64,000 nucleotides of DNA from Zantedeschia hybrid cultivar (lineage: Eukaryota > Streptophyta > Magnoliopsida > Alismatales > Araceae), in NCBI GenBank assembly GCA_030544215.1, contig JARZZO010000002.1, positions 26,163,395 to 26,227,394 of the forward strand, given 5' to 3'. Shown here piece by piece: positions 33,599-44,600 of the stretch; positions within the stretch are counted from its first letter, which is position 1; every line of letters starts with the position of its first letter. A model generated the notes under the pieces. The model did not search any database. It was not told the DNA's origin and saw only the letters and a program-made list of their open reading frames with translations. Position numbers and translations under genes: made by a program.

Positions 33599-36439
33599 AT
33601 GGAACGCGGTGAAGGTTCCGGGAAGACTATGACCCTAGCCAAGAGGAGGCGGAGGCAAGAAGAAGCTCCCGAGGAGGTCCCGGCGGCTCTTGCGGAGGCG
33701 GCGGCGTTTTTGGAGGAAGAACTCCCTCCACCGGCACCTATGGCGGTAGAAGAAGAAGAGGAGGGCGACCTCCACACGGTAAGCTCCCTGTGGGTGTGGT
33801 TGTATGAAGAAAAGAGAGAGAAAACGGGGTTCTTGAAAGAACCCGGAATCTGGGCTTGAAAGGCGTCCAGACCAGGTGACGCCATTCAAAAGGCGTCATC
33901 ATGGGTCGACGTCTTTCAAGATAAATTCCGGATTTTTAATTAGGTAGAAAATTACGTTGAATTGCGTCAAGACACGTGGACGTGTTTTGAAACACGTCTG
34001 TGTGTGCCGACGCCTTTCAAAACAGAAAGTGAATTTCCCTGTTTTTATTAATTACTGACCCTTATTTTCATGTTTTTATTTGCAGGGGGTGATGAGGGCT
34101 AGGATTTCATGGGACCTAGTGATAGGGGCTTACAGAGGGCTTCCGGATTTCCAGAAGGCACGCCTGCGTCAGATGGGATTCGGCGAGGTGCTGGACATCG
34201 AGCCATTTTGGCTTGATCTGGTCCTACTGCAGGCCTTGAGAGAGAGATGGCATGCGGAAAGTCGTGCTTTCCTGATGCCGTGGGGGCATATGGTCCCCAC
34301 CCTAGAGGATGTGGCCAGGATTACCGGCCTTCGGGTAGAGGGCCGACCTGTGAGCGGGGTGACCTACCCCAACTACCAGGGATTGGCTGAAGCATTACTA
34401 GGAATAGAGGTATCCAGCATAGGTAGGGAGTCTAGGATGGTCCCTAGGGTAGAAGTAGAGGCAGCACTAGGTCTAGATGAGCCCCGGCGTCGGTCTGACG
34501 AGACCCGGGAGGAGTTCAGGGATAGACTAGCCGAGTCGTCCTCCTCAGTCTATTGCAGTGATCCTGAGCAGGTAGAGGAGACAGATAGACAGCTTAGAGT
34601 CTTTTTAGTTTTCTTTTTCGGTAGGTTGCTCTTCGGTACGAAGGGCGACCATATTCACTGTAGATTTCTTTACTTGTTAGATGACCTTGGTAGCCTAGGA
34701 GAGTATGCCTGGGGTGCAGCCCTTCTGGCTCATCTCTTTGCCGATCCATCCGCGGTCACGCCGGACCGTGAGACTACTATCAGTGGCTTCTCACCATTTC
34801 TTCAGGTATTAAAGTGTTTAATTATTTGTTATATGCAGTGCAATATGATATGATGCTTCTTCTAACCTATATGTTCATAAATGCAGGTGTGGAGCTACTA
34901 CTACTTTCCGCTCGGCAGAGCGAGGATTATTCGTCCGAACGCCGTCCCTTTCGCCTGCCGTTGGCAACCGATTGTGGATACGGCTCCACAGCACCACCAG
35001 CTGACGGCCCTCCGCCGTCAGTTTCTAGATTATCCAGAACTCCTGGTAAGCTTTTAACTTGTTTAATTTCATTAAATGCAATCTTTTTTATTAAATGCAA
35101 GTTATTTATGAATGCATCTAACCTATATGCAGGTGATATGGCGCCCATACTTGGGCATGAATGAGGAGGGTCAGCCGTGGGTGACAGCTGGCAGGAGGCG
35201 GTTCGGGAGGCAAATGTGGGTGCATTGCCTCAACGAGATCAAGCTCCTCCGCCTCCGGCTCGTGATGAGGACCCTGGGCCTCCACCAGGAATGGATTGAC
35301 GAGGAGGTCCCGGAGGGCGTCGGAAGGAGCATGAGGGGGAAGCAAGCCCTCACCGACTGGCGAGCAAAATTTCCTGAGCAGTACGAAGACTGGCATCGCC
35401 GGGGTGTCAGAGTGGAGTCACGGGCGGTGAGTAGCGAGGCCTACCTCCAGCAGTACCGGGCCCACTACGCCGATCAGCTTCGGCTCCTCCGACCACTCGA
35501 TGTAAGTATGCATTCATGCGTCTTTAATTTTATTATTATCTTGATTTATATTTGTGAATGAATGTATGTATGACATGCAGGATGCGCGTGATGCGGTCAT
35601 CGTCGACCTCCGGGCCCGCCTACATGATGCGGAGGCCCAGCTAGAACAAGTCCAGAAGGAACTGTATGACCTGGTATGTATGAATGAATATGAATGCATG
35701 TTTTAATTAATTGATTGTTTTGGCAATTAACCACTGATAGTTGTCTTTCTGGTGCAGCGAGCCGTCTACACCCAGGCGGCTCCTCCTTCCCATGGAGCTT
35801 CATCTTCCTCGTCTACTCATGATGCTGCTATGGCTGACCTCCAGAGTCAGCTCGCCTCCGCTATCCACCGGGCTTCTCTCGCGGAGGAGGACCGTGCTGC
35901 TCAGGTAAGTTCTTCAATTTTTGAATTCTGGAATTGATTACTTGCTTGATTGCCTTGGACTAACAAAATCTTCGTTTCAGGTTGCTGAGCTTCAGGAAGC
36001 CCTTCAGAGGGCTGAAGCGGAGATAGAGCAGGCCCGTGCTGCAGCGGCTCGTGCCGAGGCTGATGCAGAGCGGATCAGGGCTCTGGAGGAGCAGGTGGCT
36101 CTTCTCTCGGCTGGAGATCTTGCACGCCTCCAGATTCGCCTGGAGGTTGTGACGGAGGAGAGAGACCGCGACCGCCTTCGACTGGAGGCTATGCAGGGTC
36201 GCTTGTCAGTTGCGGAGCATGAGCGCAAGATGGTGGAGGAACGGTTCCAGCGAGCTCGGCAGCGTGCCCATGAGCGTGGTCTGACCAGTGCCTTCACCGC
36301 CAGTGCTGCTGCGTCTTCCGGTCAGGCGGGTCCGAGCGCGATGGGACCACCTCCACCTCCTAGCCGAGGGCCAGCACCGGATGCGCCTGACGAGGCCCAG
36401 AGCCAGTTGGACGAGGGCGGAGGGGAGAGCCAGCCTTAA
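33599..36439 (+). CDS. Plant-mobile-domain protein with C-terminal coiled coil, seven exons, antisense in the retroelement
   Basis: Exons: 33599-33778, 34086-34805, 34887-35045, 35133-35501, 35581-35673, 35758-35904, 35981-36439. Every intron is GT-AG and phase 0, and the product is 708 residues with no stop. Residues 1-60 are acidic and proline-rich with a basic KRRRRQ. Residues 61-480 match the plant mobile domain (PMD): PFWLDLVLLQALRERWH, MPWGHMVPTLEDVARITGL, GRPVSGVTY, then VWSYYYFPLGRARI and CRWQPIV, and VIWRPYLGM in exon 4. The rest is Ala/Glu/Arg coiled coil (LQEALQRAEAEIEQARAAA) with a Pro-rich tail. PMD proteins occur in plant transposons and in host factors of the MAIN/MAIL1 kind. 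Whether this one serves the element is unknown. Confidence 0.8.
33856..34020. repeat. Four 34-nt palindromic units in PMD intron 1
   Basis: Units 33856-33889 (cagaccaggt), 33886-33919 (atcatgggtc), 33957-33990 (aagacacgtg), 33987-34020 (tgtgtgtgcc). They form two overlapping pairs inside the 307-bp first intron, which is the longest of the gene. Confidence 0.92.
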
Positions 36440-36799
36440 GGGCTTATGTATCTTTTCTTTTTTCTTCATGTATCATGTACAAAAACACCTTTTGATAATA
36501 TACATGAAACTTTTGGCTCCAATCTTGTGTTCCTGTATTTATCTTGCATCCTGTACACACTTAACAAACAGGTTAAGTATCTATTTAGGCTTAGCCCCTT
36601 GCCTGACCAAATAAACGGTCAATCAATCTTTTCTTCAATAAATGGTCAAGGGGCATGGCCTTTATTAACAAAGGTAATGAGAATAATCAAACTCAAGCAA
36701 AGATGCAACATACAAGCAAACAGATGCTCGCTGAAAGTAAAAAAATGAAACACACTAAGTGCAACAAGCAGATGCTAACTGAAATATTTTTGTTGTTTT

Positions 36800-37024
36800 G
36801 AAATATATGTCTTTTTTTTTTTGAATTTTGACATATGTATTTTTTTTTGAATTTTGAAACATATGTATTTTTTTTTTTGAATTTTTACATATATGTATTT
36901 TTTTTGAATTTTTGAAACATATGTATTTTTTTTGAATTTTTGAAACATATGTATTTTTTTTGGATCTTTGAAACATATGTATTTTTTTTGGATCTTTGAA
37001 ACATATGTATTTTTTTGGATTTTT
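36800..37024. repeat. AT-rich minisatellite of about 30 bp
   Basis: Tandem variants of AAACATATGTATTTTTTTT-GAATTTTTG, roughly eight copies with varying T-run length. It lies downstream of pol in sense orientation. The inverted copy has a counterpart at 57862-58125 with different copy number and unit order. The KIQKK-type frames are artefacts. Confidence 0.85.
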
Positions 37025-37780
37025 GACTAAAAGATCAGCATGGTACTTAGATCAAAAGATCATATTCATTTATTAACTTCATTTCCAAATTATTCTTTAA
37101 CAACTTAACTTAAACCCATCGTGTTTGAACTTGTGTTTCCATTCGTGATCCCATTTGATGATTTGACCCTTAGGCAATGTAAGCCATTCCTTAAGTTTGA
37201 AGTACATCTCTTTAGAAAGAAAAGATGAATAAGTTTAGAAAGCCCATGAGAAGGTTCCGGAGACTTAAAAAGATGTCCCTTTCCTACCCTAATATCCGTT
37301 GGGGTTCGGTCATTTCTTTCCGGGGTATTTATCGACCTTGCGTTCCCTTTCATTTCATTTCATGGCCTTCATGTAACGTTTGTAATGTAATGGCCCTTTT
37401 GATTTGACATTTGGCTTTTGCCTTGCTTTTTCTTTTCACTATTCTTTCTGTTTCTTCGGGACGGATCTCCCCCTTTTTTTTATGACGGCCTCCTACTAAG
37501 ATGGCGGGTATTCTTGGTAATATATTCTAAGTCTCGTTCCGACATTATGGGCCGAATTTAAAACAGAATTTTGCTTCAAAAAGAATGATTTGCACTTTAC
37601 ACTTTCGGTCAAGCTTTTGATATCCTTTAGGACTTGGCATCTCTTGTTACTCACGAATCAAACGTGTCAGTGTGTGCAGTAATGGGCTTGAAATTAAGTT
37701 ATTCAGACTGATAAGGAAATTTGAGTTTATAAATTTTCTGATTCCACTGGTCTTTGTACCATACTGATCGACTCTTTAAC
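37025..37780 (-). other. Post-pol spacer of the first copy
   Basis: Non-coding, between pol and the minisatellite; the inverted counterpart is 57097-57861 with scattered substitutions and indels. No gene seen. Confidence 0.7.
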
Positions 37781-40700
37781 CTAAGTGTAGTATTTCTTAA
37801 GATGTAAACCATTCCAGGGATGTTTTAGCTCTTCTCCTTCTGCATTAATAAGACGATAAGCATTACCAGGAAAAGCGTGCGATACAACATAAGGTCCTTC
37901 CCAGTTGGGTTGGAGCTTAGAACGCGGACCACCAGGTTTTATAAAAATTCTTTTAACAACCATTTCACCGACTTTGAACTTACGTTCAATGACTTTCTTT
38001 TGATAAAAACGTGCTAGTCTGTTTTGATAAACTTTTGCATGATTAGCAGCTGACCATCTTTTCTCGTCTAAAAGTTCCAATTGAGCAAGGAGTGCTGAAC
38101 GATGTTCATCAATGGAAAATTCCTTATTCAATTGTACTCTTAATGACGGTATGAGGATCTCATATGGAACTACCGCCTCCATTCCAAATGTTAAGGAATA
38201 AGGAGTTTGTCCAGTAGGTGTGCGGATTGAAGTTCGATAGGCCCATAAAGCCTCAACCAATTTTTCTGGCCAATCTGTGAATTTGTTAGATTTACACGTT
38301 TTTTTGATGATTTTTATCAAAGTCTTATTTGTGGCCTCTGCTTGGCCATTGCCTTGCGGATAATAAGGAGATGAATGATGCAATGCAATTCTATACCTGT
38401 TACAGAGATCCTTCAATTCCTGTGACACGAACTGCGGTCCGTTGTCGGTGACGATGGTGCTTGGAATTCCAAATCGGGTGATGATGTTCTTCATGATGAA
38501 TTTGCAGACGGTTGATGCTTTGATCTCCACGTATGCTTCAGCTTCTGCCCACTTGGTGAAGTATTCCGTTGCCGTGAGAATGAAAGATTTTTGCTTGATG
38601 CCGGAATCTGGATTACCAAGAGGTCCAATGATGTCGAAAGCCCACATGGAGAAAGGCCATGGGGAAGAAACAGGATGGAGTGAAGATGCAGGAGAATGAA
38701 TTTTGTCGGCGTGAAGTTGACACTTAGCACACCTACGAACAAATCCTACACAGTCTTCTTCCATGGTTGGCCAATAAAATCCTTGTCTAAGGATCTTCTT
38801 TGCTAACATCTGTCCATTGACATGACCACCACAAACTCCACTATGAGCTCCTTCCATAACCTTCCAAAGCTCATCTTCGTCTAGACATCTAAGAAGAACT
38901 CCATCAAAACCTCTCTTATACAATGCTCCCCCAACTAGGGTGTATCTTTGAGAAACTCTCCTGATAGCTCTCTTCTCCTCAGTTGTAGCTTCCTCAGGAT
39001 ATGATTGATCTTCACAATATTTTGCAATTTCATAATACCATGGCTTCTGTTCATCATCCATCTCTTCTAACAGCTCCATTAACATGATTTCTCTTCTTTC
39101 AATGATATCTCCGTCTCTGACTTTCTTCAGCAACTTCTCCTTAGTTCTAAGGAATAAAGGATCTTTCACGGCGGGTGAAAGACGCCTATGAACTATGATT
39201 GATTCGGATTGCTTGCTGATTGGAAAATCAAGGTAAGATGCAAGTGAAGCTAGAGCGTCAGCTAAGATGTTTTGATTCCTAGGGACATGGACAAAGATCA
39301 ATTTCGTGAAAAGCTTTGAATAAGCAGAAGTAAGCTCTTGATAAGGCTTGAGTTTGGGATCGAGAGTTCGATACTTGGTCAGTACTTGGCGAAGAATCAG
39401 TTGGCTATCACCTACGATCCTGAGTTTGGTAGCACCATGGAAATGAGCAGCCTCGAGACCAGCAAGAAGTGCCTCGTATTCAGCTATATTGTTTGTAACT
39501 GGAAAATCAAGCTGAAAGGCTTGTGGAATGGTGATACCTTCAGGTGATAACAGAACAATACCGATCCCTTTTCCATGAGAATTCAAAGCTCCGTCAAAAT
39601 GCAGAGTCCACATATCATCTCTGATTTGATTTATGGACATCAGTTCCTCATCCGGAAACTCTGATCGCACTGGATCAAATCTAGGAAGGGGATGATGAGC
39701 TAGATGTTCTGCTATGGCATAGCCCTTGATCGCTTTCTGCTGGATGTAAATGATATCGAATTGAGATAGAAAGCTTTGCCATCGCGCTAACCGATCAGTA
39801 AGAACAGATTTCTCCAGAAGGAATTTGATCGGATTCATCCTAGCGATGAGATGGACTTCATGGGCCAGAAAATAATGCTTCAATTTCTGCACAACCCAGA
39901 CCAATGCTGCACATGTTTTCTCCATCGCTGTATATCTCTGTTCAGCAGGGTTGAGAAGTTTAGAGAGATAATAGGCTGCCCTCTCTTTTCCTTCTTCATC
40001 TTCTTGTGCTAAGACAGCCCCCACAGCATCATCTAGGACTGAAATATAAAGTATCAATGGTTTGCCTGGAGATGGTGGTCTCAAAACAGGAGGACTTGCT
40101 AAATAATTCTTTAATCCATCGAATGCCTCCTGACACTTATCGTCCCAATCGAATTTGACTCCCGGCTTGGTAAGCTCGTAAAACGGCTTACACCTTTGTG
40201 AGTGCTGGGAGACAAAACGGCGAATAAATTGCAACCTCCCGATTAATCCTCTCAACTCTTTCAAGTTTTTAGGAGGTGGCATTTCTCTAATAGCCTTCGC
40301 CTTATTAGGATCGATCTCAATTCCCCGTTTGCTGATAATGAATCCAAGCAATTTTCCTGAAGATACCCCGAATACACATTTCTTGGGGTTCATCTTTAAC
40401 TGATATTCTCTCGACCTCTCTAATACTCTTGCCAAAACTTTGGCGTGCTCAGCCTTTGTTTTCGATTTAACTAATAAGTCATCCACATACACTTCCAAAT
40501 CTATGTGCATCATGTCATGGAATATTGCCATCATGGCCCTCTGATAAGTGGCTCCAGCATTCTTTAATCCAAATGGCATGACAACATAACAGTATGTTCC
40601 CCAAGGTGTAGTGAATGATGTTTTCTCTTGATCTTCTTCTGCCAGCTTAATCTGATTATATCCTGAAAATCCATCCATAAATGATAACGTCTCATAGCCA

Positions 40701-41659
40701 GCAGTGTTATCGATGAGTACATCAATATGAGGCAATGGAAAATCATCTTTAGGACACGCCCGGTTCAAATTACGGAAGTCGATGCAAATCCTGACCTTCC
40801 CGTCCTTCTTCATAACCGGGACTATGTTAGCCACCCATTGTGGATAGAGGACAACTCTAATAAATTTGGCTTTATGCAACTTATCGACCTCTTCCTTCAT
40901 CTTTAGAGCCATTTGTGGGTGGAATCGCCTTAATTTCTGTTTGACCGGGCTAACTCCGTCTTTTAACGTCAATCTGTGTTCGACTAAAGACGAGTCTAAC
41001 CCCGGCATATCCTCATAACTCCAGGCGAAAGTGTCCTTATAGTCCTTGAGTACTTGTACCATTGCTTTCTCATCCTCTGAAAAAAGATTTTTACTGACGA
41101 GGACAACCTTAGGTTCGTCTTCAGTCCCTAAATTAATTTCTTTGGTGGGCTCTTCTACGGCAGCTGAGGGTTCATCAAATCTATTCACTCCACTGGCATA
41201 TGCCTCAGCCGCGTCCTCGTCATCTTCCTCAATGGGGTCCTTTTCATGTATCAACTCATATACCCCGTACCCATCATTGACTGACTCATCGTCCATGCAA
41301 TCTTCTGGCATCTGAATTGGATTTTCTAAAAGCTGAGGGATCAAAGAGCAAGAAGAGCACTTATCAGCTAAATCCTGGAGGTATCTATCTGGAATTTGCC
41401 TACCCTTAGGCTTCCTAGATTTCCTAACCTGACTAACTTGACTAGACTGCCTAACTTCACTAAACTCACTATCATAGCCTAACGAAGACGAAGCAGGATG
41501 AAAATCCTGAGATACAAGTGGAAATACAAGAGAATCCTCCCGAGGGGAGGGACAGAGTAAATCTAAGAGAGAATCTTGACCGAAGGACCCGCGCGGCGGG
41601 ATGCAATCGGACAAGTAAGATGTTTCCTCGATGAGGATCTGTGAAGAATTTGTTGCCAA
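37781..41659 (-). pseudogene. Tat/Ogre-like pol of the first copy (RT, two RNase H, integrase), separated by frameshift
   Basis: 1292 codons. RT: VRICIDFRNLNRACP, SFMDGFSGYNQIKL, MPFGLKNAGATYQRAM, and the catalytic YVDD. RNase H: YISVLDDAVGAVLAQE to RYTAMEKTCAALVW. Second RNase H: WTLHFDGALNSHGKG, NNIAEYEALLAGLEAA, DSQLILRQVL, NILADALASLAS. Integrase: HSGVCGGHVNG to CAKCQ, then D-D-E in FDIIGPLG, TDNGPQF and GQAEATNKTL, ending LQPNWEGPYVV and the LKKYY terminus. Two RNase H domains place it in the Tat clade. The frame is open throughout but is joined to gag-pro only through a one-base slip at the T9 run 41667-41675. Confidence 0.9.
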
Positions 41660-44600
41660 ATTGGCGTTTTTTTTTGGAAAATGAAAGAATTAAACATAAA
41701 GCAGGAATGAATACAAATGGGAGGAGAATCAGACGGAGGAAGTGACACCAAAGCCAAAGGATTAGGGGGATCATATAGTAATATGTCCCAAATCAGATCA
41801 TACAACCTCTCTAGATCGAGAGGAGGTTGTGGTATAATGTCCCGAGGGGACAGAGTAATCATGACGGGCGGAGCCCGTGGAATATCTTCAATTATGACCC
41901 GCGACCAAGTCGGGGTCAAGAGTAGTGTGCGAAAAAGAGTATGGAGCATGAAGACATGTGAAGGATATGTCCCCCTCCAGAGCAGATCTGTTGTATAACC
42001 AGCTTCATAGGGGTCATCTGGTTCCCCTTCATCAGTCTTATCGGACAGCAGTATCCGCTTGTCAAATATAGCACCAGGGCTTTCAATCAATTCATCAATT
42101 TGCGGCGGCCACTTAGGTTCTGCAGGATCCAGAAATAGTCTGTTCAGTGCAATATACAGGTCCCTCAGATCGAACCATCTGTACCATTCACATTCAGGAT
42201 CATAAAATTTCCTCCTTTTCATAGGCCGCAGAGCCTCCAAGGATTGGTACGTAAGTAGTTCAGAGCAATGTCTGGCCAAGTCCCTCCCATATATATCATG
42301 GAAGTCAAAACAGGAAGTAATGACTACCGTATTGTCATAGCTAAGTATGGGCCCTTTCACAAAATGCGTACACAGGGTCCATGTTAAGGGATCTCGGCCT
42401 TCTTTAGGTGGTGTAGACATTGCCTGCCAGATCTTCGGGCCTTGTTCGATCTCTGTTTTCTGAACCAGATCTTGCTTCAGTTTTATTGGCCTATAGCCCA
42501 GACCACTTCCAGGTGCTGCTCGATGATTTCTGACAGGAGTGGTCCTGCCTTGCAACTGCGTGCCCAGACCTTTCCCAGGCTTGTAGCCGTTCTTCATCAT
42601 GATCCTCCATCCTGGGGTACTCATGCACTTCCCCCTTTTGATAGCATCTAACGGATATGGAGAAATAGTAGCGGCTTTCAGAGGATCAGCCACTGGACGG
42701 TAGACCTGTAATACCGACAGAAAAGGTTGTCGGCCAGGTAAGACAGCAGATTTGATGTTCAAGGAATGAGCAGCAGCAAGGATCGGCATGCTCGTTACTT
42801 TAATTATTCGTCCTTTGTAAGGAAATTTGAGGCATTGATGATTCGTAGAAGGAATCGCCTCGAGAGTTTTAATATAAGGACGACCTAAAATGGCATTTAT
42901 GGAAGGGTCGATTTCCAAGATGTGAAATTCAACCTCTGCGTGACTTACAGGGCCCAGCTCCACCTTTAAATAAACCATTCCAAGAGGGGAACGGGTAGAA
43001 TTGTCATATGCTGTTACTGATATGGGGCTGGGCAGCCATTTTTCTTTGGGCACACCGCATAACTCCAGGGTCTTCGGAGGTAGAACATTAATCGAAGCTC
43101 CTGTGTCGACCAGACATGCATCCACGGCCTTCTTACAGATGTTAACCTTGATACTCAGAGCCATGCTTCTGGCTGCTGGCGGTGCTAGTTCCGATGTATG
43201 GAATGTTATAGAGGGTTGATCCCCCTGAGGAACTAGTAGTGCTGCAATCTTCTCTACCGGCACGTCTTCATTGACCATCACCTTCTGCAGATATTCCATC
43301 AAAGCTTCTTGGTGACTTTTGGATCTTTTGATCAGTTCGAGTATAGTGATCCGTGCCGGTGTCCGATCCAGGTGTTTCAACAGGTCATATTGAGTGCCTG
43401 GTGCACTCTCTTCATTATGGGCTTCCTCAGTCGGCTGTGATGGGCCGTCTCTGACTGTGGACTGAGGAAAGACCTTGTTGAAAATCCTTCCACTCCGGAG
43501 CGCGTGTTCCTCAACCGTGGAGGATCCGGGTGACACTTTAAGTACCGCAGGGTTGGACGGTGCGGATGGCGTAGAAGGTTGGTAGGTAGGTGGTGGCGTA
43601 GGGCTAGGCGTAGGGCTAGGTGGTGATGGCGCGGTGCGGATTAAAGGCCTAGAGGGTTGGATGGTGGATGGGTAAGTGGTTGGTGAAGTGGGGAATGGTA
43701 CGCGTAATAGCGGTCTAGATGGTAAAGGCATATCTGGATAGGCGGTAGTGGTAGCCGGTGAAGTAGGAAATGGTACGCGTAGTAGTGGCCTAGATGGTAG
43801 GAGGGGCGCGTTATTGGTTTGCGGGGGGTTATATGATGGAGGCGTAGTGGTGCGGGGCGTAATGGGTCTAAGGAAGGCGGGTAGTGGTAATGGGTTATTG
43901 GGTGTGGGCGAGTGATATGTGGGTGTAGGTATGGGGGTAATGGTAACGGGTTGTGGCCTTGGTATGTGGATGGTGCGGCGTGGTGGTCGCTCTGCGGTAC
44001 TTTGAACGTGACCCGTTGAACAAAGAGAGGAAGAGTCCTCTACTCTCCACTGCTGCCCACGACCAGCCTCAGACTGGCTGTTCGTCAAGATGGGAGCAAC
44101 CTGGTTTTGGTTCTGATGCTCCGGGAGTGGATTCTGCACTATTCCCATGTTGGGTGGTGCTACTGCCTGTGCCGGTGGTCTTGCTTGCTGCTGCTGCTGC
44201 TGCGGTCTCCTCGCCTTCAGGGCTGTTATGTACTTCTTCATTTCCTCCCAGTCAATGCCGCCCTGCTCGTTGAGATCATGGATATAATCTCTGAATTGGA
44301 AGCAGGTGTCGATGGTATGCCCAGGTTGTCTGTGGAAGTAGCAATACCTAGACGTATCGGCATTTTGAGGCCAGACGGCCTTCTCCCTTGGCAAAACTAA
44401 GGCATTGGCTGCCATTAAAGTGCTGAAGATATCCGCCAAGGATTCTGGGAGGGCCGGGTACTCTGCCCTTTTCGGGCCTGGAGGTCTCCTTTGTTGGTTG
44501 TAGTCACCAGGAGGAGGGACATTGTGGTACACCGGCGGTGCACGCGGCTGGTACTGTGGCTGTTGCTGCTGATGTGGCTGCTGATACTGCTGTTGCCGTT

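Noticed and set aside
41563..41675. Programmed frameshift at the A-run as an established mechanism
   Set aside because: Only two copies are visible; a simple indel or sequencing error explains the difference equally well.
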